Positions 1-7,315 of a stretch of DNA of 8,621 bases are shown here, in pieces (the stretch's first letter is position 1; each line of letters opens with the position of its first letter). The notes below the pieces were generated by a model. It was not told the origin of the DNA. It saw only the letters and a list, made by a program, of their open reading frames with translations, and searched no databases. Source of the stretch: Chloroflexota bacterium (GTDB lineage Bacteria; Chloroflexota; Dehalococcoidia; Bin125); the NCBI GenBank assembly GCA_027296805.1, contig JAPUIR010000348.1, positions 1-8,621 on the forward strand. Direction: 5' to 3'. Made by a program: the position numbers and the translations under genes.

Positions 1-1
1 C

Positions 2-184
2 GATGCTGAGGTCGAAGAGGTGTTGGCCGTACTCGCCGAAGTCGGCGCGCGCGAGGCGACGGAGGCAGCCGCGGCGGAACAGCACGATGCGTTCCAACAG
101 GCTCTCTCGCACTTGGCTCTGGAGCCGGAGGCGTTGGCCGCATTCGATGAAGTGGCTGAGTTCATCCTGCGTCGGGACCACTAG
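2..184 (+). CDS. Polyprenyl diphosphate synthase, C-terminal end (partial)
   Basis: The open frame enters from outside the window and ends in TAG at 182-184, leaving 60 residues of a C-terminus. The fragment is helical and acidic: a VLAVLAEVGAREAT-like helix, then an AFQQALSHL helix, then an LAAFDEVAEFILRRDH ending. This pattern (a helix with a Gly-Ala turn, an A-x-x-x-AL helix, then a final helix ending in R-R/E-R-D-H) is typical of the last helices of trans-prenyltransferases of the farnesyl/geranylgeranyl diphosphate synthase family. The catalytic Asp-rich motifs lie upstream, so the product chain length cannot be judged. The next gene, shc, starts at the base right after the stop, which suggests translational coupling, and a prenyl synthase would supply the farnesyl diphosphate used by HpnD. 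Family assignment rests on a short tail plus context and is therefore moderate. Confidence 0.65.
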   Translation, partial: DAEVEEVLAVLAEVGAREATEAAAAEQHDAFQQALSHLALEPEALAAFDEVAEFILRRDH

Positions 185-2107
185 ATGACGACTCCCCGCG
201 CCGTCTCGATGCCGGATGAAGAGCGCCTCCACAAGAGTGTCGAGGCAGCGCAACGCTGGCTCCTGGAGGATCAGCATCCGGAGGGGTTCTGGTGGGGGGA
301 ATTGGAGTCGAACACGTCGATCACGTCCGAGTACTTGCTGCTCACCCACCACCTCGGGATTGGGGACCCGGAGCGCTGGGCGGAGATCGCGGCCTACCTG
401 CGGGGAAAGCAGTCCGCGGAGGGCTACTGGTCGCAGTACTACGAAGGTCCGGGCGACATCAGCACGACGATCGAAACGTACTTCGCGCTGAAGCTGGCGG
501 GGGAGGACCCGGGCGCGCCGCACATGGTGCGCGCCCGAGAATGGATCCTGGCACAGGGCGGCATCGCGAAGGCGCGGGTCTTCACAAAGCTCTGGTTGGC
601 CCTGTTCGGCCAGTACGACTGGGACCGGTTGCCGGTTATGCCTGCCTGGATCAACCTGTTGCCCACTTGGTTCCCGATCAACCTCTACGAGTTCGCGTCG
701 TGGGCGCGGGCCACGATCGTGGGGGTGACGGTGATCTTCGCGACGCGACCGGTAGCGACGCTGCCGGCAGGGGCGGGGGTGCAGGAGCTGTGGCGCGATC
801 CCAGCGAGCGGCGCCAATTCGCAGTGAGCCGACCGTCCCGGCAAGTCTCCTGGGGCGGCTTCTTCTATGGGCTCGACAAGGTCTTGCGTTTCCTGGACCG
901 CAACCACATCCGGCCGTTCCAGCGCCGATCGCTGGTGACGGCGGAGCGCTGGCTCGTGGATCGGCAGGAAGCGGACGGGGCCTGGGCGGGGATTCAGCCG
1001 CCCTGGGTCTACGCCATCTTGGCCTTGCGCTCCTTGGGCTACCCGCTGGACCACCCCGTGATCCAGAAGGCGCTCCAGGGATTCGAGCGCTTCACTTGGC
1101 GCGAGAAAGGGACGTTGCGGACGGAATCGTGCCAGTCTCCGGTGTGGGACACGGGGCTGGCCGCGATCGCGCTGCTCGATTCCGGCCTGGCGGCCGACCA
1201 TCCCGCGCTGACGAAGTCGGCGGAGTGGCTGCTGCAGGAGCAGGTGTTCAGCGGCGGGGACTGGCAGATCAAGAACCCCCATACGCCGCCGGGTGGCTGG
1301 GCGTTCGAGTTCGACAACGACGTCTACCCAGACGTGGACGACACGGCGGTGGTGATGATCGCGCTGGACGGGATCGCGTTGTCGGATGAGGCACGCAAGC
1401 GGCGGGCGGTGGAGGAGGGGACGCGCTGGATGCTCTCGATGCAGTGCGGCGATGGGGGTTGGGGTGCGTTCGATGTCGAGAACACGAAGCAATTCCTGAC
1501 GCAGATCCCGTTCGCGGATTTTGGTGAGGTCCTGGATCCCCCCACGGCGGATGTGACGGCCCATGCGCTGGAGTTCCTGGGACGCATGGGCTACCGAGGC
1601 GAGTACCCGCCAGCGGCGCGCGCCCTGGCCTTCCTCTACGCGTTGCAGGAGCCCGACGGCTCCTGGTGGGGCCGCTGGGGCGTGAACTACATCTACGGGC
1701 TCGGCGCGGTGCTGCCGGCGCTAGCCGAGTTGGGCGAGTCGATGACACAGCCGGCAGTGCGCAAAGCGGTGGGCTGGCTGCGCGCGCACCAACTCCCCGA
1801 CGGCGGCTGGGGCGAGAGCTGCGACAGCTATGCGGACCCCACGCTGGCGGGAGCGGGACCGTCGACCCCTTCACAGACCGCCTGGGCGTTGTTGGCGCTG
1901 ATCGCGGCGGGAGAGGCGGGGTCGGAGGAAGCGGCGCGAGGGGTGCGATACCTGATCGACCGGCAACGGTCGGACGGCACTTGGGACGAACCCGAGTTCA
2001 CCGGCACCGGCTTTCCCGGCGACTTCATGATCAACTACCACCTCTACCGCCACTACTTCCCGCTGATGGCGCTGGGCCGCTACGCCCATTCGCTGCGGGC
2101 GCGCTAA
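185..2107 (+). CDS. shc: Squalene-hopene cyclase
   Basis: This gene encodes a 640-residue class II triterpene cyclase, the usual length for the family, which folds squalene into hopene or diplopterol at the membrane. The protonating DxDD motif is present as D383-V-D-D386. QW-type repeats (Q...DG.W) are visible at about 30-36, 76-82, 261-267, 420-426, 488-494, 536-542 and 594-600. The C-terminal block GTGFPGDF...NYHLY matches the Alicyclobacillus enzyme: F610, F614, Y618 and Y621 correspond to its F601, F605, Y609 and Y612, while its Y606 is Met615 here. The ATG directly abuts the stop codon of the prenyl synthase and has no strong Shine-Dalgarno sequence, so coupling is likely. The presence of hpnC, hpnD and hpnE downstream supports squalene as substrate over other polyprenes. 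No frameshift or missing catalytic residue is seen. Confidence 0.96.
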   Translation: MTTPRAVSMPDEERLHKSVEAAQRWLLEDQHPEGFWWGELESNTSITSEYLLLTHHLGIGDPERWAEIAAYLRGKQSAEGYWSQYYEGPGDISTTIETYFALKLAGEDPGAPHMVRAREWILAQGGIAKARVFTKLWLALFGQYDWDRLPVMPAWINLLPTWFPINLYEFASWARATIVGVTVIFATRPVATLPAGAGVQELWRDPSERRQFAVSRPSRQVSWGGFFYGLDKVLRFLDRNHIRPFQRRSLVTAERWLVDRQEADGAWAGIQPPWVYAILALRSLGYPLDHPVIQKALQGFERFTWREKGTLRTESCQSPVWDTGLAAIALLDSGLAADHPALTKSAEWLLQEQVFSGGDWQIKNPHTPPGGWAFEFDNDVYPDVDDTAVVMIALDGIALSDEARKRRAVEEGTRWMLSMQCGDGGWGAFDVENTKQFLTQIPFADFGEVLDPPTADVTAHALEFLGRMGYRGEYPPAARALAFLYALQEPDGSWWGRWGVNYIYGLGAVLPALAELGESMTQPAVRKAVGWLRAHQLPDGGWGESCDSYADPTLAGAGPSTPSQTAWALLALIAAGEAGSEEAARGVRYLIDRQRSDGTWDEPEFTGTGFPGDFMINYHLYRHYFPLMALGRYAHSLRAR

Positions 2108-2108
2108 C

Positions 2109-2189
2109 GGCTCCTCACACAGCGACGGCTGAAGGCTCCTCACACAGCGACGGCTGAAGGCTCCTTTCACAGCGACGGCTGAAGGCTCC
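2109..2189. repeat. 25-bp tandem repeat, 3.2 copies, between shc and hpnC
   Basis: Three head-to-tail copies lie at 2109-2133, 2134-2158 and 2159-2183, followed by a 6-base partial copy at 2184-2189. Each unit begins GGCTCCTCAC and ends CGACGGCTGAA. Copies 1 and 2 are identical; copy 3 differs at two adjacent bases (TT for CA). The array starts two bases after the shc stop and fills most of the 121-bp gap. The unit length is not a multiple of three and no reading frame needs it. No spacers are present, so it is not a CRISPR array. It may be a replication-slippage minisatellite, or it may affect mRNA structure between the two genes. Confidence 0.95.
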
Positions 2190-2202
2190 GCAGTCGATGG
2201 CG

Positions 2203-2224
2203 TAGAATCCGGCGCAAGGCGGAG
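2203..2224 (+). promoter_or_regulatory. hpnC ribosome binding site and possible -10 element
   Basis: AAGGCGGAG at 2216-2224 lies 4 to 9 bases before the GTG at 2229 and fixes that GTG as the start of hpnC. TAGAAT at 2203-2208 resembles a sigma-70 -10 box, but the candidate -35 (CTGAAG at 2179-2184, 18-bp spacer, inside the third repeat copy) is poor. The ribosome binding site is well supported; the promoter is only a possibility. If real, hpnC-hpnD-hpnE could be transcribed apart from shc. Confidence 0.45.
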
Positions 2225-2228
2225 CGCG

Positions 2229-3128
2229 GTGACACAGTCAGCGAACCCAATTGAGGCAGGGACGGAGGCGCGATCGTTCGACGCGGCAAGCGCGGCGGAC
2301 TGGTGCGAGCGCTACGCCCGCCAGCACTACGAGAACTTCAGCGTCGTCACCCGCTTCTTGCCCGGGCATCTGCACGCGCCGATGTACACCGTGTACGCCT
2401 ACTGCCGCTTCACCGACGATCTGGGCGATGAAGCGCCGGGCGACCGCCTGGCGTTGCTGGCGCAGTGGGATCACGAGCTTGGGGCGGCGTTTGGGGGCGG
2501 CGCAACGCACCCGATCACGGTGGCGCTGGCGGAGGTGGTAGCGGAGTTCGAGATGGAGCAGGGCCCCTTCGCGCGGTTGATTGAGGCGAACAGGCGGGAC
2601 CAGACACAGGCACGCTACCCAACGTTCCAAGACCTGCTGGAGTATTGCGACTACTCGGCCAGCCCGGTAGGCGAGATGGTGTTGGCGTTGTTCGGCTATC
2701 GCGACGAGTACCGGATCGCGCTCTCGAACGCGACATGCACGGCCTTGCAGCTCGCCAACCATTGGCAGGATGTGGCACGCGACTGCGCGGCGGGGCGAAT
2801 CTACTTGCCGCTGGAGGACCTGAGGCAGTTCGGGGTGTCGGAGGAGCAGATCGCGGCACGGCGGTCGAACGGGGCGTTTCGAGAGCTGATGCGCTTCGAG
2901 GTCGATCGGGCGGAGGCGCTGTTCCGACAGGGTGAGCCGCTGGTGGACGAGGTAGACCGCGACCTGCGCGTCGATCTGCGGCTGTTCACGGCGGGAGGGC
3001 GGGCGGTGCTGCGGGCGATTGAAAAGCAACGCTACGACGTGCTGACGCGACGGCCCACGATCTCGAGCCAGCAGAAGGGCCGGATGTTGCTGAAGGCGCT
3101 GGTGCAGCGTTACGTGCTGGGGTCCTGA
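2229..3128 (+). CDS. hpnC: Hydroxysqualene synthase HpnC
   Basis: This 299-residue protein belongs to the squalene/phytoene synthase family. In the three-enzyme bacterial squalene route, HpnC converts presqualene diphosphate to hydroxysqualene. The first Asp-rich motif is D63-D64-L-G-D67-E68 and the second is Q180-D181-V-A-R-D185, both needed for Mg-diphosphate binding. The ENF signature (35-37) ahead of the first motif and the ANHWQDVARD context (seen as HWQDV in the family) separate HpnC from HpnD, which carries NIMRDV at the same place. GTG is chosen as the start because it has a good ribosome binding site 4-9 bases upstream. The gene lies 121 bp after shc, beyond a 25-bp repeat array, and hpnD begins 3 bases after its stop. 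Assignment as HpnC and not a phytoene synthase rests on these motifs together with the paired hpnD and hpnE. Confidence 0.93.
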   Translation: MTQSANPIEAGTEARSFDAASAADWCERYARQHYENFSVVTRFLPGHLHAPMYTVYAYCRFTDDLGDEAPGDRLALLAQWDHELGAAFGGGATHPITVALAEVVAEFEMEQGPFARLIEANRRDQTQARYPTFQDLLEYCDYSASPVGEMVLALFGYRDEYRIALSNATCTALQLANHWQDVARDCAAGRIYLPLEDLRQFGVSEEQIAARRSNGAFRELMRFEVDRAEALFRQGEPLVDEVDRDLRVDLRLFTAGGRAVLRAIEKQRYDVLTRRPTISSQQKGRMLLKALVQRYVLGS

Positions 3129-3131
3129 GCG

Positions 3132-4025
3132 ATGGCAGCGGACACTCCGTCGGTGGGCGAGGCGTACGAGCGGGCGCGGCAGTTCACGAAGGAGCGGTCG
3201 TCGTCGTTCTACTACCCGTTCGCGGTGCTGCCGGGCGAGAAGCGGAACGCGATCTACGCGGCCTATAGCTTCGCGGGGACGGTGGACGACGCCGTCGATG
3301 AGGCGGGCAGCGAGGCGGAGCGCGCAGCGCGGCTGGATGAGGCACGGGAGCTGCTGGATCAGGCCTACGCGGGCAAGGGGGATAGCTGGATTGGCGTGGG
3401 GCTGGGCGACGCGGTGCGGCGCTTCGCCATTCCGCGCGAGCACTTCGATGAGCTGGTGATGGGGATGGAGCAGGATCTGCGGCAGTCGCGCTACGGAACT
3501 TGGGAGGAGCTGGAGCAGTACTGCTACCGCGCGGCGTCGGTGATCGGGCTGATCACGGTCGAGGTGTTCGGCTACGACCGCGCGCAGCCCGATCTGGTGC
3601 GGGAGGCGGCGATCGATATGGGCAAGGCGCTGCAGGTCACGAATATCATGCGCGACGTGGAGGAGGATGCGGAGCGGGACCGGATCTATCTTGCACAGGA
3701 GGATTTGGTATCGCACGGGGTGAGTGAGGATGCGATCAAGGCGGGGGAGATGTCGGAGAGCATGCGTCGGCTGATGACGACGTACAGCCAGCGCGCGCGG
3801 GTGTTGTACGCCAGCGGGGAGCGGCTGATCCCGCTGTTGGATGGGCCGCGCAGCCGGATGTGCTGCAACGGGTTGAACGGTGGCTACAAGATGATCCTGG
3901 ACCAGATCGAGGGTCGGGACTACGACGTCTTCGGGGAGCGGGTGCGGCCGTCGAAGCCGGAGGCGTTCGCGATGTTGCTGCGGCTGTGGCTCAGCGGCGC
4001 GTGGCCGCTCGTCCAATGGCGGTAA
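3132..4025 (+). CDS. hpnD: Presqualene diphosphate synthase HpnD
   Basis: This 297-residue protein is the second squalene/phytoene synthase family member of the cluster. HpnD condenses two farnesyl diphosphates into presqualene diphosphate. Visible motifs are the RSSSFYYPFAVLP block (22-34), the first Asp motif D52-D53-A-V-D56-E57, and the second motif N171-I-M-R-D175-V-E-E-D179 followed by RIYL. The NIMRDVEEDA form is typical of HpnD and phytoene synthases and unlike the HWQDV of HpnC. The ATG lies 3 bases after the hpnC stop with only a weak Shine-Dalgarno, so coupled translation is likely. Its end overlaps hpnE by 10 bases. A stand-alone phytoene synthase is the main alternative, but the hpnC-hpnD-hpnE order makes HpnD far more likely. 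Confidence 0.93.
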   Translation: MAADTPSVGEAYERARQFTKERSSSFYYPFAVLPGEKRNAIYAAYSFAGTVDDAVDEAGSEAERAARLDEARELLDQAYAGKGDSWIGVGLGDAVRRFAIPREHFDELVMGMEQDLRQSRYGTWEELEQYCYRAASVIGLITVEVFGYDRAQPDLVREAAIDMGKALQVTNIMRDVEEDAERDRIYLAQEDLVSHGVSEDAIKAGEMSESMRRLMTTYSQRARVLYASGERLIPLLDGPRSRMCCNGLNGGYKMILDQIEGRDYDVFGERVRPSKPEAFAMLLRLWLSGAWPLVQWR

Positions 4026-5392
4026 CTCCACGAACCGCGCTGCGGGAGGCGACGCCAGAGGCCCCCGTGGTCGTGGTGGGGGGCGGGCTGGCGGGGCTGA
4101 GCGCGGCGCTGGATCTGGCCGAGGCGGGGGTGCCCACGACGCTGGTGGAACGTCGACCCTTCGTCGGGGGCAAGGCGTACTCGTTCCACGATTCCGTGAA
4201 CGGGGTGGAACTGGACAATGGCCAGCACATCTATCTGCGCTGCTGCACGGCCTATATCGCCCTGCTGGACCGGCTGAGGCTGCGCGGGTCCATGCGATTG
4301 CAGGAGCAGCTGCGACTCCCGGTGGTGGATCCGCGCACGCAGCAAATGTCGGCGATCGAGGCGTCGGCGGGGGTGCCTGCGCCGCTACATCTGTTGATGT
4401 CGATCCTGCGGTACCGACATCTGAGCTGGCGCGACAAGGCGATGCTGGGCCGCGCGATGTGGCCGATGCTGCGTATGGGCGACCGCGGTCGGCGTCGATT
4501 GGACGACGTGTCGTTCGGGGACTGGCTGCGGGCACGGGGGCAGTCGGATGCGGTGATCGATCGATTCTGGGATCTGATCGTGCTGCCCACCTGCAACGAC
4601 CGATCGGATGCGGTCAGCGCGCAGCAAGCGATCTTGGTATTCCAGTTGGGGCTGCTGCGCGATCCGCACGGGGCCGACATCGGGGTCGCGAAGCAGGGGC
4701 TGTCGGTCGTCGCGGAGGCGGCGCTGGGGGCGTTCCAGGCGGCGGGAGGCGAGACGCTGCTGGGCTCGGCGGCGCGGGCGCTGGACCATGATGGGGAACG
4801 CGTGACGGGCGTCGTCTTGGGGAACGGGGAGCGCCGAGCAGCGGCCGGGGTGGTGGCGGCGCTGCCGCCGCATCGGGTCGCGGAGCTGCTGCCCGAGGAG
4901 TGGCGAGGCCGGTTCAGCGCGCTGGACCAATTCGAGCTAGCGCCGATCGTGAACGTGCACGTGGAGTGGGACCGCGCGGTGCTGCGGGAGCCGTTCGTGG
5001 CGGTGCTGGATCCGTCGGTGCAGTACGTGTTCAACCGCAGCCTGATCACGGAGCAGGACGGTCCGACCCAGTGGGTGACCTGTTCGCTGAGCGGGGCGCA
5101 CGCTGAGGCGTCGATGGCGCAGGGAGCGGTGGCGGAGGCGGCCATCGCTGGAATGCGCCGAGCGTTTCCGGCCGCGGCGGAGGCGGAGGTGCTGCGCTGG
5201 CGGGTGGTGAAGGAGATGGAAGCGACGTTCCGGCCGAGGCCCGGGCTGGGCCGGTTCCGGCTGGGGACGACGACATCGGTGCGGAACCTCCTGCTAGCGG
5301 GCGCGTGGACTGACACGGAGTGGCCCGCAACGATGGAGTCCGCCGTACGCAGCGGGCAAGCGGCCGCGCGCGGCTGGCTGGAGCGGACCTGA
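4016..5392 (+). CDS. hpnE: Hydroxysqualene dehydroxylase HpnE (FAD-dependent)
   Basis: This 458-residue FAD-binding amine-oxidase/phytoene-desaturase-type protein would reductively remove the hydroxyl from hydroxysqualene to give squalene. The N-terminal dinucleotide-binding Rossmann motif is V-G-G-G-L-A-G at 21-27, with the strand-end acidic residue E44 in LVER. DNGQH at 67-71 and the C-terminal GAWTDTEWPATMESAVRSG block, which closes over the FAD, are characteristic of HpnE and distinguish it from carotenoid desaturases. The frame stays open upstream to 3860, inside hpnD, but the ATG at 4016 places the Rossmann fold at the usual distance from the N-terminus, so I chose it. That start overlaps the end of hpnD by 10 bases and has no clear Shine-Dalgarno, consistent with translational coupling. 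It is the last gene of the squalene block; no strong terminator follows. Confidence 0.93.
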   Translation: MAVTPRTALREATPEAPVVVVGGGLAGLSAALDLAEAGVPTTLVERRPFVGGKAYSFHDSVNGVELDNGQHIYLRCCTAYIALLDRLRLRGSMRLQEQLRLPVVDPRTQQMSAIEASAGVPAPLHLLMSILRYRHLSWRDKAMLGRAMWPMLRMGDRGRRRLDDVSFGDWLRARGQSDAVIDRFWDLIVLPTCNDRSDAVSAQQAILVFQLGLLRDPHGADIGVAKQGLSVVAEAALGAFQAAGGETLLGSAARALDHDGERVTGVVLGNGERRAAAGVVAALPPHRVAELLPEEWRGRFSALDQFELAPIVNVHVEWDRAVLREPFVAVLDPSVQYVFNRSLITEQDGPTQWVTCSLSGAHAEASMAQGAVAEAAIAGMRRAFPAAAEAEVLRWRVVKEMEATFRPRPGLGRFRLGTTTSVRNLLLAGAWTDTEWPATMESAVRSGQAAARGWLERT

Positions 5393-5458
5393 GGGCGGAG
5401 AGCCGCAGCCCAGGGCGTCCTGTATCTTGCCTGGCAGACCCGTCGGGTGACGTGAATC

Positions 5459-5464
5459 GAGGAA
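5459..5464 (+). promoter_or_regulatory. Ribosome binding site of the acetoacetate decarboxylase-like gene
   Basis: GAGGAA lies 7 bases before the ATG at 5472 and decides that start. The 79-bp gap after hpnE holds only a weak CCAGG/CCTGG inverted pair (5410-5414 and 5430-5434) and a short ACCC/GGGT pair, with no clear promoter. The independent strong site suggests this gene is not translated by coupling to hpnE. Confidence 0.7.
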
Positions 5465-5471
5465 GTGCCGT

Positions 5472-6284
5472 ATGACGCCGCGCTACGTGAGGACTCTGGA
5501 AGAGGTTCGACGGCTGCAGAAGCTGTACGCGGAGCCCGAGTTCGAACAGTTTCGATCGATCACGGCGCTGTACGAGACGGACCCCGAGGTGATCGCGGCA
5601 GTGCTGCCGCCGCCGCTGACGCCGACGGAGCGGCCGCTGGTGTCGGTGAGCGTGTCGCACATTGGGGTGTCGAACGGACTCCAACCGTTCGGGGCGGCGG
5701 GGCTGGCGGTGGAGTGCTCCTATGAAGGGCTGGTGGGCACGTATCCGTTGACGATGCCGATGTCGACCGACAGCGCGGTGATCTTCGGGCGCGAACTCTA
5801 CGGCGAGCCGAAGAAGGTGGCCGAGATCGAGGTCGTGAAGAACGGTGATCAGGTCAGGGGGACCGTGGAGCGCTACGGGGTGACGTACATCGAACTGTTC
5901 GGCGCGGTGACGGAGGAGATGGAGCCGGGCGACTCGGGCGAGTCGAGCCGGTTCTACTTCAAGTTCATGCCGGCGCCGGACGGCAACGGCTTCGATAACG
6001 ATCCGGTGTTGGTACGGGTGCGACACACGGGGCATACGCGGCTCGTGCAGCGGCTGGAGGGCGAGATCGTGCTGCGGGAGGCGGCGCACGATCCGGTGAT
6101 CGACCTACCCGTGCGAAAGACGCTCGGGCTGAACTACGCCGAAGGCGACACCTACACGCACGGGGAGATCCTGACGCGGGTGCCGGGGGAGTCGTTCCTG
6201 CCGTTCATGTTTGGCAAGAACGACGATCTGGAGCTGCTGGCGAAGGAGTCGGGCATCGTAGGGGCGGGGACGGGATCGTCCTGA
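5472..6284 (+). CDS. Acetoacetate decarboxylase superfamily protein
   Basis: This 270-residue soluble protein has the hallmark GRELYGEPKK segment of the acetoacetate decarboxylase fold, with K114 at the position of the Schiff-base lysine (Lys115 in the Clostridium enzyme) and K115 as the neighbour that lowers its pKa. The central strand-rich block with LAVECSYEGLVGTYPL (78-94) also fits the family. It starts with ATG behind a good ribosome binding site. The superfamily includes true beta-keto acid decarboxylases and relatives acting as aldolase-dehydratases or lactonase-like enzymes, so the substrate cannot be read from the sequence. No acyl-CoA transferase genes, the usual partners of a solventogenic enzyme, are nearby. 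It follows hpnE by 79 bp in the same direction, so co-transcription is possible, but a hopanoid role would be speculation. It converges with the next gene across only 28 bp. Confidence 0.88.
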   Translation: MTPRYVRTLEEVRRLQKLYAEPEFEQFRSITALYETDPEVIAAVLPPPLTPTERPLVSVSVSHIGVSNGLQPFGAAGLAVECSYEGLVGTYPLTMPMSTDSAVIFGRELYGEPKKVAEIEVVKNGDQVRGTVERYGVTYIELFGAVTEEMEPGDSGESSRFYFKFMPAPDGNGFDNDPVLVRVRHTGHTRLVQRLEGEIVLREAAHDPVIDLPVRKTLGLNYAEGDTYTHGEILTRVPGESFLPFMFGKNDDLELLAKESGIVGAGTGSS

Positions 6285-6312
6285 GGCGGACCCGCAGGAG
6301 CAATCCCGCGCG

Positions 6313-6849
6313 TCAGGCTGAGGGGCGGAGGGGGCGCAGGCCGCGCTCCGCTCGAAGCTGGTTGACGGTCCGCAAGAGATTGGGATCGGCGACGATGAGG
6401 CGCGAGAGCGCGCCGGTGCTGACACCGGCGCGTTCGGCGGTCTCGCCGACCACACAGTCCAGTGCGAGGAAGAGATCGAGGAGGGCCTGGACACCACGCG
6501 GGTAGTCACGATGGCGGGGGCCGATGCGGCGGATCTTGGGTGCGGCGAGGATCGCGTGGAGGTGAGGCGGCGGGGTGTAGTCGTCGAGGGCGAGCGGACG
6601 CCGGAGCTGCAGAGCGATAGCGCGGCGGAGACGTCGCAGGGCGCGTTCGCGGTTACGGTGCTGGGAGCGGGTCTCCTGTCCCAGTGCGACGATTCCCGTG
6701 GGCCGGTGGGTGAGTCGGACGGCGGTGTCGGTCTTGTTGCGGTGCTGGCCGCCGGGGCCGGAGACGCGGAAGGTTTCGACGCGGCATTGTTGAAGGAGGG
6801 CAGCGTCTTCGAGCGCGAGATAGTCGGGGGCGGGCTGCGCGGCCATCAT
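6313..6849 (-). CDS. Release-factor-like GGQ protein with C-terminal HTH-like domain
   Basis: This 178-residue protein has the class I release factor catalytic core, [22 protein letters not shown], with the GGQ tripeptide at 33-35 whose glutamine side acts in peptidyl-tRNA hydrolysis at the ribosome. The stop-codon recognition domains of RF1/RF2 are absent, as in ribosome-rescue factors such as ArfB. A basic helix rich in Arg follows (61-84). The C-terminal part (about 130-165: [19 protein letters not shown]...) reads like a helix-turn-helix, ending in ERGLRPLR. This layout matches a family annotated only as release-factor-like, with a probable but untested role in stalled-ribosome rescue. 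I start at the first of two adjacent ATGs (6849); the frame is open to 7089, but that would run through the divergent RidA gene. No strong Shine-Dalgarno is visible. It is the only minus-strand gene here. Confidence 0.85.
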   Translation of the reverse strand: MMAAQPAPDYLALEDAALLQQCRVETFRVSGPGGQHRNKTDTAVRLTHRPTGIVALGQETRSQHRNRERALRRLRRAIALQLRRPLALDDYTPPPHLHAILAAPKIRRIGPRHRDYPRGVQALLDLFLALDCVVGETAERAGVSTGALSRLIVADPNLLRTVNQLRAERGLRPLRPSA

Positions 6850-6873
6850 GTTGTCCAGGGATTCAGGGACGTC

Positions 6874-6897
6874 CGGCCCGAAGAGCGTAGCGGGCCG
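6874..6897. promoter_or_regulatory. Perfect 7-bp inverted repeat in a divergent spacer
   Basis: CGGCCCG at 6874-6880 and CGGGCCG at 6891-6897 form a perfect inverted repeat with a 10-base spacer. It sits inside the 64-bp gap between the two divergent genes and ends 16 bases before the RidA start. Arm centres are 17 bp apart. It could be an operator for a dimeric regulator of one or both genes, or a hairpin in the RidA leader. No T tract follows, so it is not an intrinsic terminator. Confidence 0.6.
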
Positions 6898-6901
6898 TGA
6901 G

Positions 6902-6908
6902 AAGGGAG
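6902..6908 (+). promoter_or_regulatory. Ribosome binding site of the RidA-family gene
   Basis: AAGGGAG lies 5 bases before the ATG at 6914. It decides that start over the upstream in-frame TTG/ATG region near 6848, which would place the N-terminus inside the divergent release-factor-like gene. Confidence 0.75.
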
Positions 6909-6913
6909 CTGGG

Positions 6914-7315
6914 ATGGCCGAACGACAGCTGGTCTCGAGTGGGAGTCCGTATGAGCCGCTGTTCGGCTTCTCGCGGGCTGTGCGGGCGGGGGAGCAGGTG
7001 GCGGTGTCGGGGACGGCAGCCATCGAGCCAGACGGCACGGTGACGGCGGGCGGAATGAGGGCGCAGGCGGCGCGTTGTCTGGCGATCATTGAGGGGGCGT
7101 TGGCGGAGGCGGGGGCGTCGCTGGGGGACGTGACGCGGACGCGGATCTACGTGACGGACGTGTCGCGCTGGGAGGAGGCGGCGGCGGCGCATGCGGCCGT
7201 GTTCGGTTCGATCCGGCCGGCGGCGACGATCGTGGAGGTGCGGGCGCTGGTGGACCCCGCGATGCTGGTGGAGATCGAGGCGGACGCAGTGGTCGGGTCG
7301 GGGGGTGGAGGGTGA
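6914..7315 (+). CDS. RidA (YjgF/YER057c/UK114) family protein lacking the deaminase arginine
   Basis: This 133-residue protein is the normal length for the trimeric RidA fold. Family features include [28 protein letters not shown] (10-36), the helix [32 protein letters not shown] (51-82), and a C-terminal VEIEADAVV strand. Canonical RidA enzymes that hydrolyse 2-aminoacrylate-type imines carry an Arg (Arg105 in E. coli) in a P-A-R-[ST] motif. Here the motif reads R101-P-A-A104-T, so the aligned residue is Ala104. This places it with non-deaminase Rid subfamilies whose substrates are mostly unknown. ATG is preceded by a good ribosome binding site. The C-terminus ends in an unusual Gly-rich tail (GSGGGG) where the gene overlaps the start of the downstream hydrolase by 4 bases, implying coupled translation and a shared task. 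Confidence 0.9.
   Translation: MAERQLVSSGSPYEPLFGFSRAVRAGEQVAVSGTAAIEPDGTVTAGGMRAQAARCLAIIEGALAEAGASLGDVTRTRIYVTDVSRWEEAAAAHAAVFGSIRPAATIVEVRALVDPAMLVEIEADAVVGSGGGG

Noticed and set aside
1269..1874. 201-residue minus-strand frame inside shc
   Set aside because: Low-complexity Ser/Pro/Arg composition and fully antisense to conserved cyclase motifs.
2109..2189. CRISPR-like array
   Set aside because: The 25-bp units are directly head to tail with no spacers, and no cas gene is present.
3860..4015. N-terminal extension of HpnE from an upstream ATG
   Set aside because: It lies wholly inside hpnD, is Arg/Ala-rich, and would put 52 extra residues before the FAD-binding fold.
2238..4535. 765-residue open frame on the minus strand, antisense to hpnC, hpnD and hpnE
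   Set aside because: It is Arg/Pro/His-rich with no family features and lies opposite three clearly recognised genes; long antisense frames are common in high-GC coding DNA.
6279..6299. Bidirectional terminator between the convergent genes
   Set aside because: Only a bulged TCCT..AGGA / GCG..CGC hairpin can be drawn and no T tract follows on either strand.
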